Assembly: GCA_032690845.1 (NCBI GenBank)
Contig: CM064424.1
Coordinates: 38,887,511 to 38,951,510 of the forward strand
Source: Eleusine coracana subsp. coracana
Taxonomy: Eukaryota > Streptophyta > Magnoliopsida > Poales > Poaceae
Direction of reading: 5' to 3'
Length of the DNA: 64,000 nt
Shown here piece by piece: positions 33,887 through 46,424 of this stretch (position 1 is its first letter; each line of letters opens with the position of its first letter). The notes under the pieces are model-generated. The model did no database searches, had not been told where the DNA came from, and saw nothing but the letters and a program-made list of their open reading frames with translations. The position numbers and the translations under genes were made by a program.

Positions 33887-36800
33887 TGTGACACCCCAGG
33901 TGTCTCACTTCTATTTAAGAAACATGAAGAGCAATTAAAAATGCTGCAACCAACTTGTGAGCCAAATGAAATTTTTTTATATAACATATGCCAAATTATT
34001 TCATAAACAGATTAGTAATAATAAAATAGAATTTTATGAATTTAATGAGCATCTTACCATACTTAGAAATACCCCAAATAATTAATTAAAGTCTAGGAAC
34101 CTTTCAAATTTGAATTTAAGTACAAAAATCTCTAGAATAATTCTGACCAAATGGGTCCCACCAGAGCCCCACAAATATCTCTTAGGACCTGTGTGCAAAA
34201 TTCCAATTTAATTGGCGGCACCTAGCTATTTGTTTTGGAAATACCATTGACCAGGGACCTTTTTGCAAGATCTAGAAAGAATCTGGACTGCAGTGTCAAA
34301 TCACCACCTTCTTCTTCGATTGGGCTGGCGCAGCACTGTTTCCCTCCTGCCGACGCCTTCTCTCCCGGCCACGCCATCGCCTGACCCACCTCGGGACTTC
34401 ACTGCGACAGTGTCGCCTGCCTCTTCTCGCCCTGTCCCATCCCATCGGCACCACCCCCTTTCCCCCTCTCGACTTCAATTTGCGCCGCGCCGCCCGGCCC
34501 TGCCATGGCTATGGCAGGAGCTCGCCCAACCCCCAGTGCGCTCAGCTGCTCCCGATCTCCCCTCAGCAAGCAAAGCAGTGTGCAAGCAACTTCTGCCCCT
34601 CTGCTCTCTCCCTGTCACGTCACCTCTGCCGTTGCGCGCGCCCAACCATCTCCGTTTCCATCTGTGCCGTTGCAATGATCTCCGGCAAACCATCAATGCC
34701 GAGAGCCCTCACCGCTTTACCCCCCCCCCCACTTGCTCATCTCCCCTATGCGCATCATCAAAGCACACCGCAGGCCTCCCAAACATACCTCATTCTCTCG
34801 CTCCCTCTGCTCTCTCTCCCACTTCTTCTCTTCCCCTCCCCCATTCCATTGCAGAGCAAGCCAAGCTCGAGCTCGCATTGCCGTCGCTCCCCTGCCTTCA
34901 AGCCTAAGACAAGCACCGAGCAGCCGCGCGCACCACTTCCCCCACTTCCCCTGCTCATCTCCCGGCTAATCTCCCCGTGAGATCGAGCCAATGGAGGAAA
35001 TCCCGGTCCCAGCTCTCTGATGATCGACCCCGGGACCACCGCAAAATTTCCAGCTTCTCGTGAGCCTCAACTTCTCCCATCTGCTCTCTCATGAACGCGA
35101 CTCCCCGCCGAACGCTCCTAACCTATTTTTCCTTGGGTCCATGCACAAGATCAACGGTGCCGTTGCTTTTCCCCGGCTCTGATCTTCTCCGCCGGCAAAA
35201 CAGAGCCGCCTCTACGGTGAGCTCCAGGTTCCGGCCATCCTCGTCGAACTTCAACTCAATGCCGCCCTTCTCCATGTCCCAGTGAAGCTCTAGGGCTTGA
35301 CCGCGATGGGATTGGTGCCCCCTACCGCATTCACGCCGCCGCCGAAGACCTCTTTTCCACCGCCTCTCGCCGCCGACAACCTCCCGGTGAGCCTCCGTCC
35401 TCGCCAACCCCCTAGACGTGTCCGCCTCGACGTGCGTGTCATGCGCATGGTCCCGCAACGAGCTTTCATCGCGCGCAGCCGCCGGCATCGAGTTTGACCG
35501 TGCTCCGGCGACCCCCACAGCGGCGCTGACTGGCATCTGACTGGCAGCTTGCGTGTCGCTGAGCTGGCGCCTCTGTGTCGCTGATGTGTCGTCTGTGTGG
35601 CATTCTCCTAACACCAAAAAATACCCAGAAATCCCTAGAAAATACCTAAACCTTTGAAAAACCATAGTAAATCGAATTCAACTCCAATGAGACTCAAACA
35701 AATTTTGTTAGATTCTTTATGAAGTGCTCTATTTTAGTGAAATGATAAATCATTGCCTCTGTACATGTATTTTTATTAATATATTAAACTGTCAAAACAC
35801 TAATTAATTCACCAGCAATTCTAGGAATAAAATTAAATCCTAATTTTTGGCATGCTTAGTAAAAACATGATTATCTACCACCACAAATTTTGATTTGGCA
35901 AAATATGAATTCATTTAGGCTCTGGAATGTATTTAGTGTGTTTGCTTAATTTAATTCTAATAATTATTCTGTAAATAATTTGCCCATGCCACTTGGCCTA
36001 AAAATCACTCATATAAGTCTCTATACACAGTAAATCACACATGTCCAGAAACATAAAATTACTTTACTAATTAATTTAATTGCTCGTATCACTCATTTAC
36101 TCCATTTAATTGCATATGGCTTCTCTGAAGCATATGGCTTCAAGAACATAATAATAATTTTAATTGACATTTAAATACAATGTGCTTGCATGCCTCATAT
36201 CATTGCATTCAACAGTATTTCGATAATGCCGCTAATTCAATTCCATCATATAGGTAATGACCATCAGGAGCAATAAGAAGATATTCAGAAGGATCTTGAT
36301 TCTCAGGAACAAGAAGCTATAGTTGCTAGCACTACCATTGATCCAGGCAAGCCCCGGTTTGCATTTGCCTATTTATTAAAGTTTTGCTAGTTTACAATAT
36401 TACTAGTCTCTATGATTATTGTTGCATTAGGTCATAGGAGTTGATTGAAACCCACCTTGCATGTTATCCAAATGACCTATGCTACTGTCTTTAGAACCTT
36501 GGTAGAATCGGTACTGTTATGCTATGCTTAGTAATTACTAGTCTCATTAGATATTATTATTACTAAGGAATGAACTTGACCACTGGAATGGGAAATAATA
36601 AAAGAAGTTTATTTTATGTTATTACCGGGCAGGATGATGCATGTGAAGGTTTGCAGCAACACATGGGTGTTGACTGTGGTAGCCCTGCCTTGTCGAACCT
36701 AGGACCCGTCCGTGGTCGGCCCCTTGATCAAGTATTGAACAGTACCGAATGCATGCTAGTTTATGGGCACTGGTAAACCGATGTAGCATTAAAGGTCACT

Positions 36801-37669
36801 TGCATTGAGGTCGGTTAAGGTGCATTGGTCTTTGACCCTCCTGCTGCTGGAGTGGGCGGTTCAAACCACGAAGTACTGTTGGCAGAACGGCATGCCCACT
36901 CGATGTCACCACACCTGGTCCGAGATGTGGGAGGTTTTTCTTGTGAAAGGTTGCCATATACGACCTTAATTGCAATTGTTGTCCCTCGTAGTAATGAGTA
37001 CCGCTTGGTCACCGTGCCAATCATGTAGTTGCACATGACCCTTGGAATTGGTTATGATGTTTATTGTTGATTATGATTATTGCTACTCTTATGTTGTACT
37101 ACTTTATGTATTGTTCTATTATCTTATTGTTGCAACTAAAGTTACCTTTCAGTTCAACTCATTTAAATTGACAAATAGAACTTGATAGAACTAATAGGTT
37201 GCTTAGTGCGAGTCCTTTCAAACAAGCCACCTATTAGAGCCTTTGCATGTCTAGGTGTCTGACGGGTAAGACTTGCTGAGTAATTAGTACTTAGGCTTTG
37301 TGCCACTGTTGTTTTTTAGGTAATGAAGAAATAGAGTTGCCTCTAGATGTGCTGCCTTGGGACATGCAAGTCCCTGAGGGTTGGACTGCCCACTGGTAGT
37401 CCGACTTGCCGCCGCAGTGATGTTGCGTGTTGCTAGAGTGATCGTTCTTCAGGCATGAATCATTACTATGCTGTATCATCGAGCTCGTAGTCTTCTTAAC
37501 GTTATTTGCTTCCGCTATTTTCAAAACCTTCATGAACTTGTATTATTCCACTGCACTTTGATCACTTAATAATGTAATATTCAACTTAAATTTGAACCAA
37601 TGTTATATTATCAAGTGTATGCTTTATCAGCACCTTTGGGACCTCGATCCTCGGGGAAGGGACCCCACA
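33887..37669 (+). repeat. Solo LTR of the element C family (3783 bp)
   Basis: It starts TGTGACACCCCAGGTGTC and ends AGGGACCCCACA. The flanks are CCCAG at 33882-33886 and CCCAG at 37670-37674, a perfect 5-bp target duplication, with no internal element sequence. It is homologous along its length to the LTR at 16440-20081 (opposite strand). Solo LTRs form by recombination between the two LTRs of one element. The GC-rich ORFs at 34,263-35,500 are LTR sequence, and the poly-C run at about 34,722 is part of it. Confidence 0.95.
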
Positions 37670-37674
37670 CCCAG

Positions 37675-39318
37675 ACGCCCCCACTCCCCTACTCCAACGA
37701 CAGGATGCTCGTCAGAGATCCCGGGTTTTGAAGATCCTAGATATGGGCGATGTCACCTTAAAACTTGATGGTGATGACGTCTTCAAAATCCTGTAGCATA
37801 ACATCACAGCTGCAGCGGCCCTTTTGAGCACATTAGAACCCATGCTCCAAGTCTCCCCAGAGTTGACGCCTCAGGTCAACAAGCTAAAGGCGCACATCAA
37901 GGCTGCGGCAGTACTGGAGATGCACGAGGAACGATCAGCGCCAAGCAAGACGATATCTGGGGCCGCCAGTTCGATACCCAGCAAGGAACGACAGGACCGC
38001 CAACGCACCGACCGGCAGGCAACCCCGCCAACTGCCTCATGATGATAGCCCATTGCGGATTACCACGATAGGTATCCGGACGCCAACCTACGCAATGGCA
38101 TACCACCGCGTGATGCCCGGGTTCGGTTGGATAGTAGGTATCAAGAGCGAGATGACATAGCTCGTTATGAATATGAAGATGAACGACGCTGTCGCGGTTT
38201 CGTTGATGACCGATACTATGAACGCAACAACAGGAGAGATCCACCTAGAGAAGATCGGCATTACGATCGAGGAGATGAGGGTCGGCGCAAAGACAGAACT
38301 CACCGAGAAACTGGCTACGAGCCAGAGCGCAACCCCGCCGCTGAAGACTACGATGATGAGGCTGGCATTCAGGCCTTCAGTCCGGACTTACGAACCGTCA
38401 GCTGGCCGGTCGGCTTTAAACATGTCGGCATCGAGAAGTATGATGGCAAGACAGATCCGCGCGACTGGCTTCATGTCTATGTGACTGCCATACAGGCATT
38501 CGGTGGTGATAGTTCTGTCATGGCCAACTATCTGCCTGTGTGCCTAGCCCCAGCGGCCAGAACTTGGCTCACTAATCTGCTCGACAATTCCATAAGCTCT
38601 TGGGCAGAACTTGGCCAACAATTCGCTGCCAACTTTCAGCCAACCTTTGACAGGCCGAGGAATCATTGGGAACTTGCCCGGATCAAGCAGCGGGATTGGG
38701 AGCCATTGCAAGAGTACATCCAGCGCTTCTACCGAATGAAGAATACAATCCCCAACATCTCTGACGCCCAAGTCATTGCTGCCTTTCAGGACGGACTCCG
38801 TGATGACGACTTGATTAAGATCGGAAGGCTAGATGCTGCTGGAGGGTTGTCAGCCAAGGAACTCTTCACCATGGCCGACAAATACGCGGCTGGCAACTCG
38901 GCTCTATTCCAAGTTCGCCAGTACAAAGACGAGGCACCTTGGAACCGTAATCAGCGGGGTCCAGCCAACTACAACAAGGACAGCGACAGGAAGCATAAGC
39001 AAGACTAGACGGTGGCCAACACGGAATGCCCCACCAGAAAGAAACAAGTCACTCAGGATGACTTTGACAAAATGCTTGATGGCCCTTGCCTGTTGCCTGA
39101 TGGTGCGTACAAAGCAAGGGAGTGCTTTAAGCTGAAGAATTTTGCTCATCATGCTTTGAAAGTTTGCAAAGACCATCCCTGGATCCCCAAGGGTAGTAGA
39201 AAAGACGCGGATAAGGACAACCAAGACAAGGACAAGGAAGAATTCCACGATCCCAAACATGAGGTCAACTACAACTGTGGTAGATCCACGATAGATTATG
39301 ATCAAGATTCACGTACCT
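37675..39318 (+). pseudogene. gag: Element D: gag, capsid and following part
   Basis: Continuation of the D gag after the solo LTR. A stop at about 37,796 and stops at about 38,041 precede the long frame 38127-39008. That frame has an Arg/Asp-rich start (RDPPREDRHYDRGDEGRRKD) and a retrotransposon-gag core (KYDGKTDPRDWLHVYVTAIQ, MANYLPVCLAPAARTWLTNL, DRPRNHWELARIKQRDWEPL). A TAG at 39006-39008 is followed in the same frame by KKQVTQDDFDKMLDGPCLLP up to about 39,318, where the LTR of element A starts. The zinc knuckle, protease and pol that would follow are absent. Tat-type gypsy by gag resemblance. Confidence 0.85.
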
Positions 39319-41110
39319 AATATCGGCAACCAACTGGTCAGGAAATGCAAGGTTAAGACCAAATTTTAATAAATATTTGTTTAAGCTAATAAATTTCCAT
39401 GAGTTTTCATGAGATATGTGTTAGCAGGTATAAAAGAGCCAAAATATGCAAAAAAAAAAACATGAAGAAACACCCCGTCGGCCGATCACTGGCCGACAGG
39501 GTTGTTTTTAGGCTGAAATCAGGACCCGATCGACAGGATCATTTCAGGCTAAAATCAGCCACCTGGCTAATCAACCAGAGTTGTTTTCAGGTTGATCATC
39601 CAACCCGGCCGATTTTGTAAGACACTTCACCGTGATGTTGTTTTCTCCTCGCGGACTAAAAATGATGAGATATGGCTAAGGAAAAGAAGACCAACAAGTA
39701 GCCTAATCGGGAGAAGTCAAGGGGCGACCCGGAGGGGGTCGGCACCTGGCCAAGGCCGCCGCATGGCCTCGCTTGCCGCCCGGCCTGGCTTGCCGCCCGA
39801 CCTTGGGTTGCCACCCGGGGTTGCCAGCCCATGAAGCCTAGTTGGCCTCCTGACCCCAAAATAAAGGAGTCGGTGTGAACTGACTAAACAACCGACATCA
39901 GGACAAGATCCAAGCCATCCAAGAGGAGTCGGTCGTGAACCGACATGATCTAAGGGCCGCCCAGCCTGGGCCGCCGCCCGGCGGTGCATGCAGCCGGGCA
40001 CATGTGGCCGCCCGGCGGACCGACTTTGGCCTATAGACTCTTCTTCACTCATAAGTACCCCCTACCCATTGCCACCTATAAATAGAGAGGGAATTCAGTA
40101 GAAAAAGAAGAATCAAGCTAGAAACACATCAAGGAGTCCATTTCCCACTACTTGTGCTACTTAGTAGAGTAGGTTAGTTAGTCGGGAGTTAGAGTCTAGT
40201 CGAGAGCATTTCTCGAGATTCCAAAATCGTCTCGGAGTCTTGGTATGAGCTCTCTTGTATCTTTTCTCCTTTTGTAAGACTTATCCTTTATCAATATAAT
40301 TATCTTCCCCTTTATATCTTGTTAGGTATTTATCTTAACTTAGTCATTTCCTTAAGTTGTAATTATCGGGAAGAAGCCTTGTTACATAGTTCACGGGTTT
40401 TCTGGCTATGATTTAGTTAAGTTTAGTTCTTTCTAGGACTTAGACTTGGTTATTTCTCGGCTATTCTTCCGCTAGGCTAACGGGAGAATATCTAGTGAAG
40501 GCATAGGCACGGTGCCTAAGTTAACACGAGCTGGATTTGCATTCGTCCCCACGTGTTGTGTGGTAGGCGGCAGGTGGTGACAGCCATGTCCATCCCTTTA
40601 GTAATCCACCATGTTCGGGAAGTGTAAAGCAGGGTTGTCTAGCAAGAGCGTACCCACTAGTACAGAGGTTAGTTACCGACCCATATTGTTTTCATGCCCC
40701 GAAGTGAGCAAACAGGCTAATTACTTGAGGCTATACCAAGAAATTGATGTAAGCGCTCAACCCGAGTAACTAGGATTTGACGCTTGATTTAGATGTATTA
40801 GAAAGATATATTTTGGGAATCCTAGACTTAGACTCGTTGTCCTCCCGGCTAGCTTAACCGATCTTTTTATTTTAGTGTGGATTTCTCCTGTGTTGCTACT
40901 CCCACGTTATTATTGAACATTCTTACCCCCGTAGGTCAGTTGGTATAGATCTTGTAGTTATATCTTTGTCAAATGAAGATAATCTTACGCCTAGCTTCCC
41001 TGAGGAAAATAAATATGATACCTTTGAATACTCCCGGGTGAAATGCTACAATGGTGTTCCGCACGCTTACGGATTATTCACTTTATTCTAAAGCATAACA
41101 AATGCCAACA
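39319..41110 (+). repeat. 5' LTR of element A (Athila-type), 5' end missing
   Basis: Homology with the right copy (46425 onwards) begins at AATATCGGC, so about 22 bp at the left end are missing or replaced. It ends AAATGCCAACA next to the primer-site repeat. TATAAATAG is at 40077. It contains a GC-rich segment with repeated GCCGCCCGGC-like motifs (39,750-40,020) and the direct-repeat-rich segment 39,475-39,610 (CCGATCGACAGGATCATTTC and relatives). Confidence 0.85.
40077..40085 (+). promoter_or_regulatory. TATA box in element A 5' LTR
   Basis: TATAAATAG preceded by CCCATTGCCACC; the same motif and context recur in the 3' LTR at 47205. Confidence 0.7.
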
Positions 41111-41210
41111 ATCATTTCTGGTGTTGTACCAGGAATAATGATATTCTTGATGTGACATTAAGAAGTGTCAACAAGCATTTCTGGCACCGTTGCTGAGGAA
41201 GCAATAGGCT
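41111..41210 (+). repeat. Two tandem tRNA-Asp-like primer-site units (element A)
   Basis: Sites start at 41119 (TGGTGTTGTACCAGGA) and 41182 (TGGCACCGTTGCTGAGGA), 63 bp apart, each preceded by CAACAATCATTTC or CAACAAGCATTTC. The second is the better match to tRNA-Asp. Same arrangement as in element B, with two units instead of four. Confidence 0.85.
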
Positions 41211-41313
41211 AAGATATCAGAAATTTAACATTGATATGTCTATCAAGAAGTTACTGCTTTTCTTTGTGGGCTTACCCTTGTCCTAATTATTTGTGGTGTA
41301 AACAGGATACTTT

Positions 41314-42321
41314 ATGACTAGTTTTGACCTACCAAACAACTACCACAATGATCTAGAGGCTTTGTTGAGGACAGTGCATCAACGACTCACCCCTCCTTGG
41401 CCTGTACTTGCTCTTGAAGCACCTCCGATCACACAGGCTCAACAGTGAGTCCCGTCTACATCCGCTCAACCAACTATGGTTGAAAAGATGATCCGTGACT
41501 ACTCCACCCCGTCTGTAGATAACATCTACACCGGTTCGAAACAGAACATGGGGAACAGAGGCTGTGACCTGAAACCGACCTTAATCAACATGGTTTTGGC
41601 CAATCCTTTCTGTGGCAAGGCATCGGAAGACGCAACCACCCACCTCCAACAGTTTTTGGCGGTGTGTAGCACTTTCCCCATGAGGGATGTGACCCTTGAA
41701 GCCATTCATTTTTGCCTTTTCCTCTTCTCACTCTTGGCGAAGGCCAAGCAGTGGTTCTACAACAATCAAGACGAGGTCACCACATGGGACAAGTGCTCTA
41801 ATGCCTTCCTTGCCAGGTTCTTCCCGCTAGGCAAAACTAATGCCTTGCGAAACAAGATTTCAGGTTTCCAACAGCTAATCAATGAAAGCATCCCTGAGGC
41901 ATGGGAACGCTTCCAAGAATACACTTCGACATGCCCACATCATGGAACGCAAGATTGGTTACTAATCCAAACATTCTACCATGGGCTCAACCATCCCGCT
42001 CTTGAACACCTTGATGCAGTCGCTGATGGTCCTTTCTTCTCCCTGAAGGTCAAAGAAGCCCAAACTCTCATAGAAAAGATGGTCGCCAACTATAATGGCT
42101 ATGATGAGAGGCAGAGCCAGCCACAACCCAAGATGAGGGGAGTCCACCAAGTTGATGGTATTGACATGCTAGCAATCAAGATGGATCAACTCTTGAAGAA
42201 AATGGATTTGCCTCAGACTACCTAATCCTTAGACTCTCGCATGACTTGTGATGTCTGTGGCAATGTTGGACACATAGGAAGCCGCTGCCTAGAGACTCAA
42301 GAAGAAGAAGAGAACTACCTC

Positions 42322-42370
<49 letters not shown>

Positions 42371-43080
42371 GGTTTAGGCTCCGTATGAACTACTTCGGAT
42401 GGGAGTCCAATCCAAACCTCTCCTTTGGCAAGAATATGGGTAACTCTGGAAACTTCACTCGTAATGAATCTTCCTTCCATTATCTTGTTCTAGGACAATC
42501 TAAAATCAATGAAAGTATTAGTAGAAAATTTATTGCTACTAATAAAGTCCTAAAAAGCATAGATTCTCGTATGGAAGTTTCAACACCTCTCTGCAAAACC
42601 AGCTTAGTCAGAATAAAAAATTAGAAACCCAAATTGCTCAGCTGGCAGCTTCTATTGTTAAGCCTAACTCTGGCAAGCTCCCCGGTCAGTCGGAAGCTAG
42701 CCCCAAAGAAAATGTTAATGCTGTCACAACTAGAGGCGGAAAATCTGCACAAGATCTGCCAAATCCTAACAATGCAGGGAAGGACAAGGAACCCAATGCA
42801 AAGTCAGAGGATGAAGAAGAAATTGAAGTTGAAGAGGCAAAGGCACCCCTCAAGAAGGCGACACATGAGTTCTATGATACGCTGGTGTTGCCATTTTCCT
42901 CTCGCCAACACAAGACAACAGTGGATGAGCAATTTGGGAAATTTGTAGAGGTAATAAAGAAATTATATGTCAATATACCGCTACTTGATGCCATGCTGGT
43001 CCCTACCTACTCCAAGTACCTAAAGGACATACTCAACAACAAACACCCAATGCCATCCACTGAGATTGTCAAATTAATGG
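41314..43080 (+). pseudogene. gag: Element A: Athila-type gag
   Basis: The start is ATG 41314 (MTSFDLPNNYHNDLEALLRT). A TGA near 41,446 and a TAA near 42,223 interrupt it, and the frame shifts near 42,610. The capsid core is at 41476-42225 (TLINMVLANPFCGKASEDAT, LFSLLAKAKQWFYNNQDEVT, FFPLGKTNALRNKISGFQQL). The zinc knuckle CDVCGNVGHIGSRC at about 42,250-42,290 is intact and is followed by 16 Asn. The remainder (LVLGQSKINESISRKFIATN; then Lys/Glu-rich) corresponds to element B up to the point where B is truncated. Better preserved than B, but not functional. Confidence 0.9.
42325..42369 (+). repeat. (AAC)n tract coding poly-Asn
   Basis: Sixteen Asn codons (mostly AAC) in the element A gag directly after the zinc knuckle. 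Confidence 0.95.
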
Positions 43081-43516
43081 AGGAATGCAGCACCGCCATC
43101 TTAAACTCTCTCTCAGAAAAGAAGCGAGACTCGGATGCCCAACCATCCCATGTTCCATCGGGATGCTGCAATTCAACCACTCCCTTTGTGATTTTGGGGC
43201 AAGCGTGAGCGTCATGCCTAAGGTGGTGTATGACAAACTTAAATTCAATTCATTCTCCCCTACGGCAATGTGCTTGCAGCTCACCGACCAATCAGTTCGC
43301 TACCCGGCAGGCATTGTGGAGGACGTACCCATGAAGATAAGGAACTGTCTCGTTCCGATTGACTTTGTGGTGCTAGATATGGAGGCCAATGTAAAGACGC
43401 CTCTTATACTAGGAATACCGTTCCTTAGCACCGCAAATGCCAACATTGACATTGGGACTAGAGAAATCCACCTTAACATTAATGGGAACGAAGAGAAGTT
43501 TGCCTTCAGGCCCTGA
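43081..43516 (+). pseudogene. Element A: aspartic protease
   Basis: A frame of about 143 residues with LCDFGASVSVMPKVVYDKL at about 43,185-43,240, the protease active site with DFG in place of DTG. PLILGIPFLSTANANIDIGT follows, matching the flap-to-second-half region of retroelement proteases. It ends KFAFRP and a stop. RT does not follow: after 43,560 there is no RT, RNase H or integrase motif before the env-position remnant. Element A is therefore non-autonomous or internally deleted. Confidence 0.85.
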
Positions 43517-44100
43517 GCAGAACAATGCAATTAGATATGCATCTATTTTTGGTAAAATTCTAACACGACGCAGAAAATTGAGGTATACCCAATGGCAAAA
43601 AAATCGGGCGCACCAGTGGTAAAAGTCAAGAACACACAATCATTGTCCAAAAAGAAGAATGAGCCACAAGAAGCAAAGGAAAAGGTCGCTGCCAAGCCCA
43701 AGAAAATAAAACAGGTATGGCAGAAGAAAAAGTTGCACCAACCGTGGAAAATTCTCCATCCATAGAAGGCACCACACAAAACTGAACGCATAGAACATCT
43801 TGTTCAAGACAAAAAATCCGGACCCTTGTCAGAAGGTAACCGATATTTATCCCCCCTTCTCTTGTATATACCACTAAAATAGGTTGCTTTGTTCTTCTCT
43901 TTTCCCTTCTTTAAATGACCACTTTTCCCCTTAAAAAATAAAAAAAAATTGATGCCTCGGCCAAATTTCCCGGCCAGGAGGTCAATTTTCATCAAAAACG
44001 ACTACCTGGATGATCATCCGGGACTCTAACCCAACCAGTCAGTTTTTAGCACCCGGGAGGTCATTTTTCATGAAAAATGACCACCCGGCTAGTAGGAGAA
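43517..44100 (+). other. Element A: post-protease region with palindromes, pol absent
   Basis: A Lys/Arg-rich decayed frame to about 43,790, then AT-rich sequence. At 43,960-44,095 two related palindromic blocks occur. The second contains a perfect 24-bp palindrome at 44059-44082 (centre TTTCATGAAA) inside CCCGGG/CCCGG flanks; the first is a degraded version at about 43,975-44,000. Confidence 0.7.
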
Positions 44101-44740
44101 GATCATTTCTTGCAAGCCCACTTGTTGAAAGAGGAGAACACTAAGTACTTCATGCTTTATCCGGGGTATGATACAGAAATTGAGTTGCCTAACCCCTAGC
44201 TCACTATTATTGGTAAAAAGAACTTTGTGTACAAATTGCAAGCTCCCTCGCAGCGTGCAAGACATAGTGTTTCAGGGGATAGACCAAGAATAAGAGCACA
44301 ACTTTGACGAGCAGAACAACAACACGAAACAGCTATGAACACACCTCAACCGGGTACTTCGGGAAACTCCCAATACCATTGGGAGTAACCACAATTTCCC
44401 GGATTTCCTAGTTCATCAACAAACTACACTACCTTCTCCTATGAAGAATATGAACCTTCCAACCCCTATGGGAAGGGAAGTTACCATCAACCTCATGAAG
44501 GCATATGCACTTCTCGTTCCGCCCGATTCACATCATACAACTTTTTGGAGTTGCAAGAAGATATGCAATACCTGACTGCAAATGCTTATGAGACCAACAT
44601 GCGAAGTCAAGAAATACAAGCAGCCATGAGGTCAGAACAACAATGGCAGCAGCAAATGTTAGAACAACTTCAGACAAACATCTCCATGATGGACAACCTG
44701 TTCGGCCATTTCAACATCGAGTATCAACCGCCGCAGTGAA
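44101..44740 (+). pseudogene. Element A: C-terminal remnant of the env-position ORF
   Basis: The decayed frame FMLYPGYDTEIELPNP matches element H (FYYPGYTNKIPLPNP). It continues through a Ser/Asn/Tyr-rich part (NPYGKGSYHQPHEGICTSRS) to a Gln-rich coiled-coil-like end at 44545-44739 (QEDMQYLTANAYETNMRSQE, then EQQWQQQMLEQLQTNISMMD). Several stops. I infer it is the tail of the extra ORF after pol found in Athila-type elements; its function is not established. Confidence 0.6.
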
Positions 44741-46424
44741 CGCCATCTAAGCTTAAGTCTTGCAAAGACCTATGCTTGGGGGAGGTAGCTAAACCAAGGT
44801 GCGCCATTTGTTCTGTCCTTTCTCCCTCTTTCTCTAGTTGAGTCATTTTGTTTCCTTTTGTATATAGATAAGTAAGAAAAATCCAAAAAGATTTTCAGTT
44901 TTGATGAAATTTAAGAAAACCCAAAAAGATTTTAGCTTATAAGGAAAATCATAAAAATTTGCAAAGCCAAAAAAAAAACAAAAATATTTCCCTTTACAAA
45001 TAAAATTTGAGAACTTGGTCTTCACCTTGCCTATAGAAATGATGAATAGTTCCTCTATTAGGTCCCTTTGAGTCTCAAGTTTACAACCTCTACTACTCAT
45101 TTTTGTGGGTAATGGTAGACCGGCATGATGATAAGCTAGTCCCTCTATGTTTTAGTCGGTGCAAAATGGCTAATAAACACCAAGTCTAGTAGTTGGAGTT
45201 TATGATATGGCACGTTTTTGATGAGTCTGTGATTTCCTTATGATTAGAGTCCAATGATTTCTTTCAAAACATACTGCAACAAAACCCCCTACTTGGTGCA
45301 CATCTTCCCTATGATAGGAAATTTCCTACCATGGCCAAATATTAAGTAGCAAAACCATGTCTATACCATTTATGCATGCATTGAATTTAGTTAGGATTTG
45401 ATCCTTATGACTTATGAGGGACTTGCACTTCCAAAGCAAATCATTTTCCTTTGTGTTATCTTTGAGTTCTTATATTAATCGTGCTTGGTTATGCGGTTTC
45501 CACATCGGAATCATGCATCCACTCCACCAAGCATGTTAACCAAAATCTTTCTTTTTGCGAGCCTTTGATCCTATTAAAAAATTATGGTCCTCCCAGACAA
45601 CTGCTCAGAAAAAGTTTGCAAAAATATTTGAACCAATGAATTAGCCTCTTTACACCATGCGAGCTAGAAGAAAGAAGAAAAGAAAGAAAGAAAGGAAAGG
45701 AAAAATTTCTCAGCTCTCATGGATGTGCTATATCAAAAAGCTTCAAGGTTCATACAAAAATAATATATTTCTTTGAGCAAAAATAAAGAGTCATCCCTTC
45801 TGCCTAGCACAAAAATCCAGTCTTTGGGATTAAACTGCACCCAAGACCTTTGCAATTGTTCTAACCCAATCCTTCGCGTGAGTCCATTCTCTCCCTCTCC
45901 CCTGGAGATTATTTCTAAATGATTGGAATGAGGAAGTGCAATGTATTTTCGCTAGGATCATCTCTTAGCTTACCAATACATGCATGCTAAATGCGACATC
46001 CTACCAAGCTCCACATATTTAAGCCAAACTGTTAGACAGTAAGATGGGCATTTGATAAGGACATACACCCTTTGAGAGATGAAACTCATAGTGAAGATTG
46101 CATCAAGATGGAAGATTTTCAATCATATGCAGCAATACAAAAACTTTGGAATCATAATCAAGTAGGAGATTGCATGACAAAGTCTAAACTAGCTGTTCTA
46201 GACTTCAACCGCATATGACAATGTTATAAAATGCTAATAATCCCTGCTGTATAATGAGAATGACTTAGTGACACAGTTGTGCTGGTTTATACTTACCCAT
46301 ATTATGTTGGAGTATGTGTTTGTGCACTTGATACTTGCAGGGTGCTAATATTGAAGCAACTCCTGACCCATCACTACTAATTTTTAATTTGCTCAAAATG
46401 AGCAAAGTTTTAAGCTTGGGGAAG
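44741..46424 (+). other. Element A: 3' noncoding region and polypurine tracts
   Basis: A purine tract GCTTGGGGGAGG at 44,773 begins a 1.7-kb AT-rich stretch without genes, similar in part to 32,290-32,849 of element H. A second purine tract AGCTTGGGGAAG (46,413-46,424) lies directly before the 3' LTR and is the probable polypurine tract. Confidence 0.65.

Noticed and set aside
34263..35500. GC-rich ORFs (up to 214 residues, Ser/Pro/Arg-rich) that could be a host gene
   Set aside because: They lie inside the solo LTR, appear on both strands in overlapping frames, and match the corresponding part of the element C LTR. No domain is recognisable.
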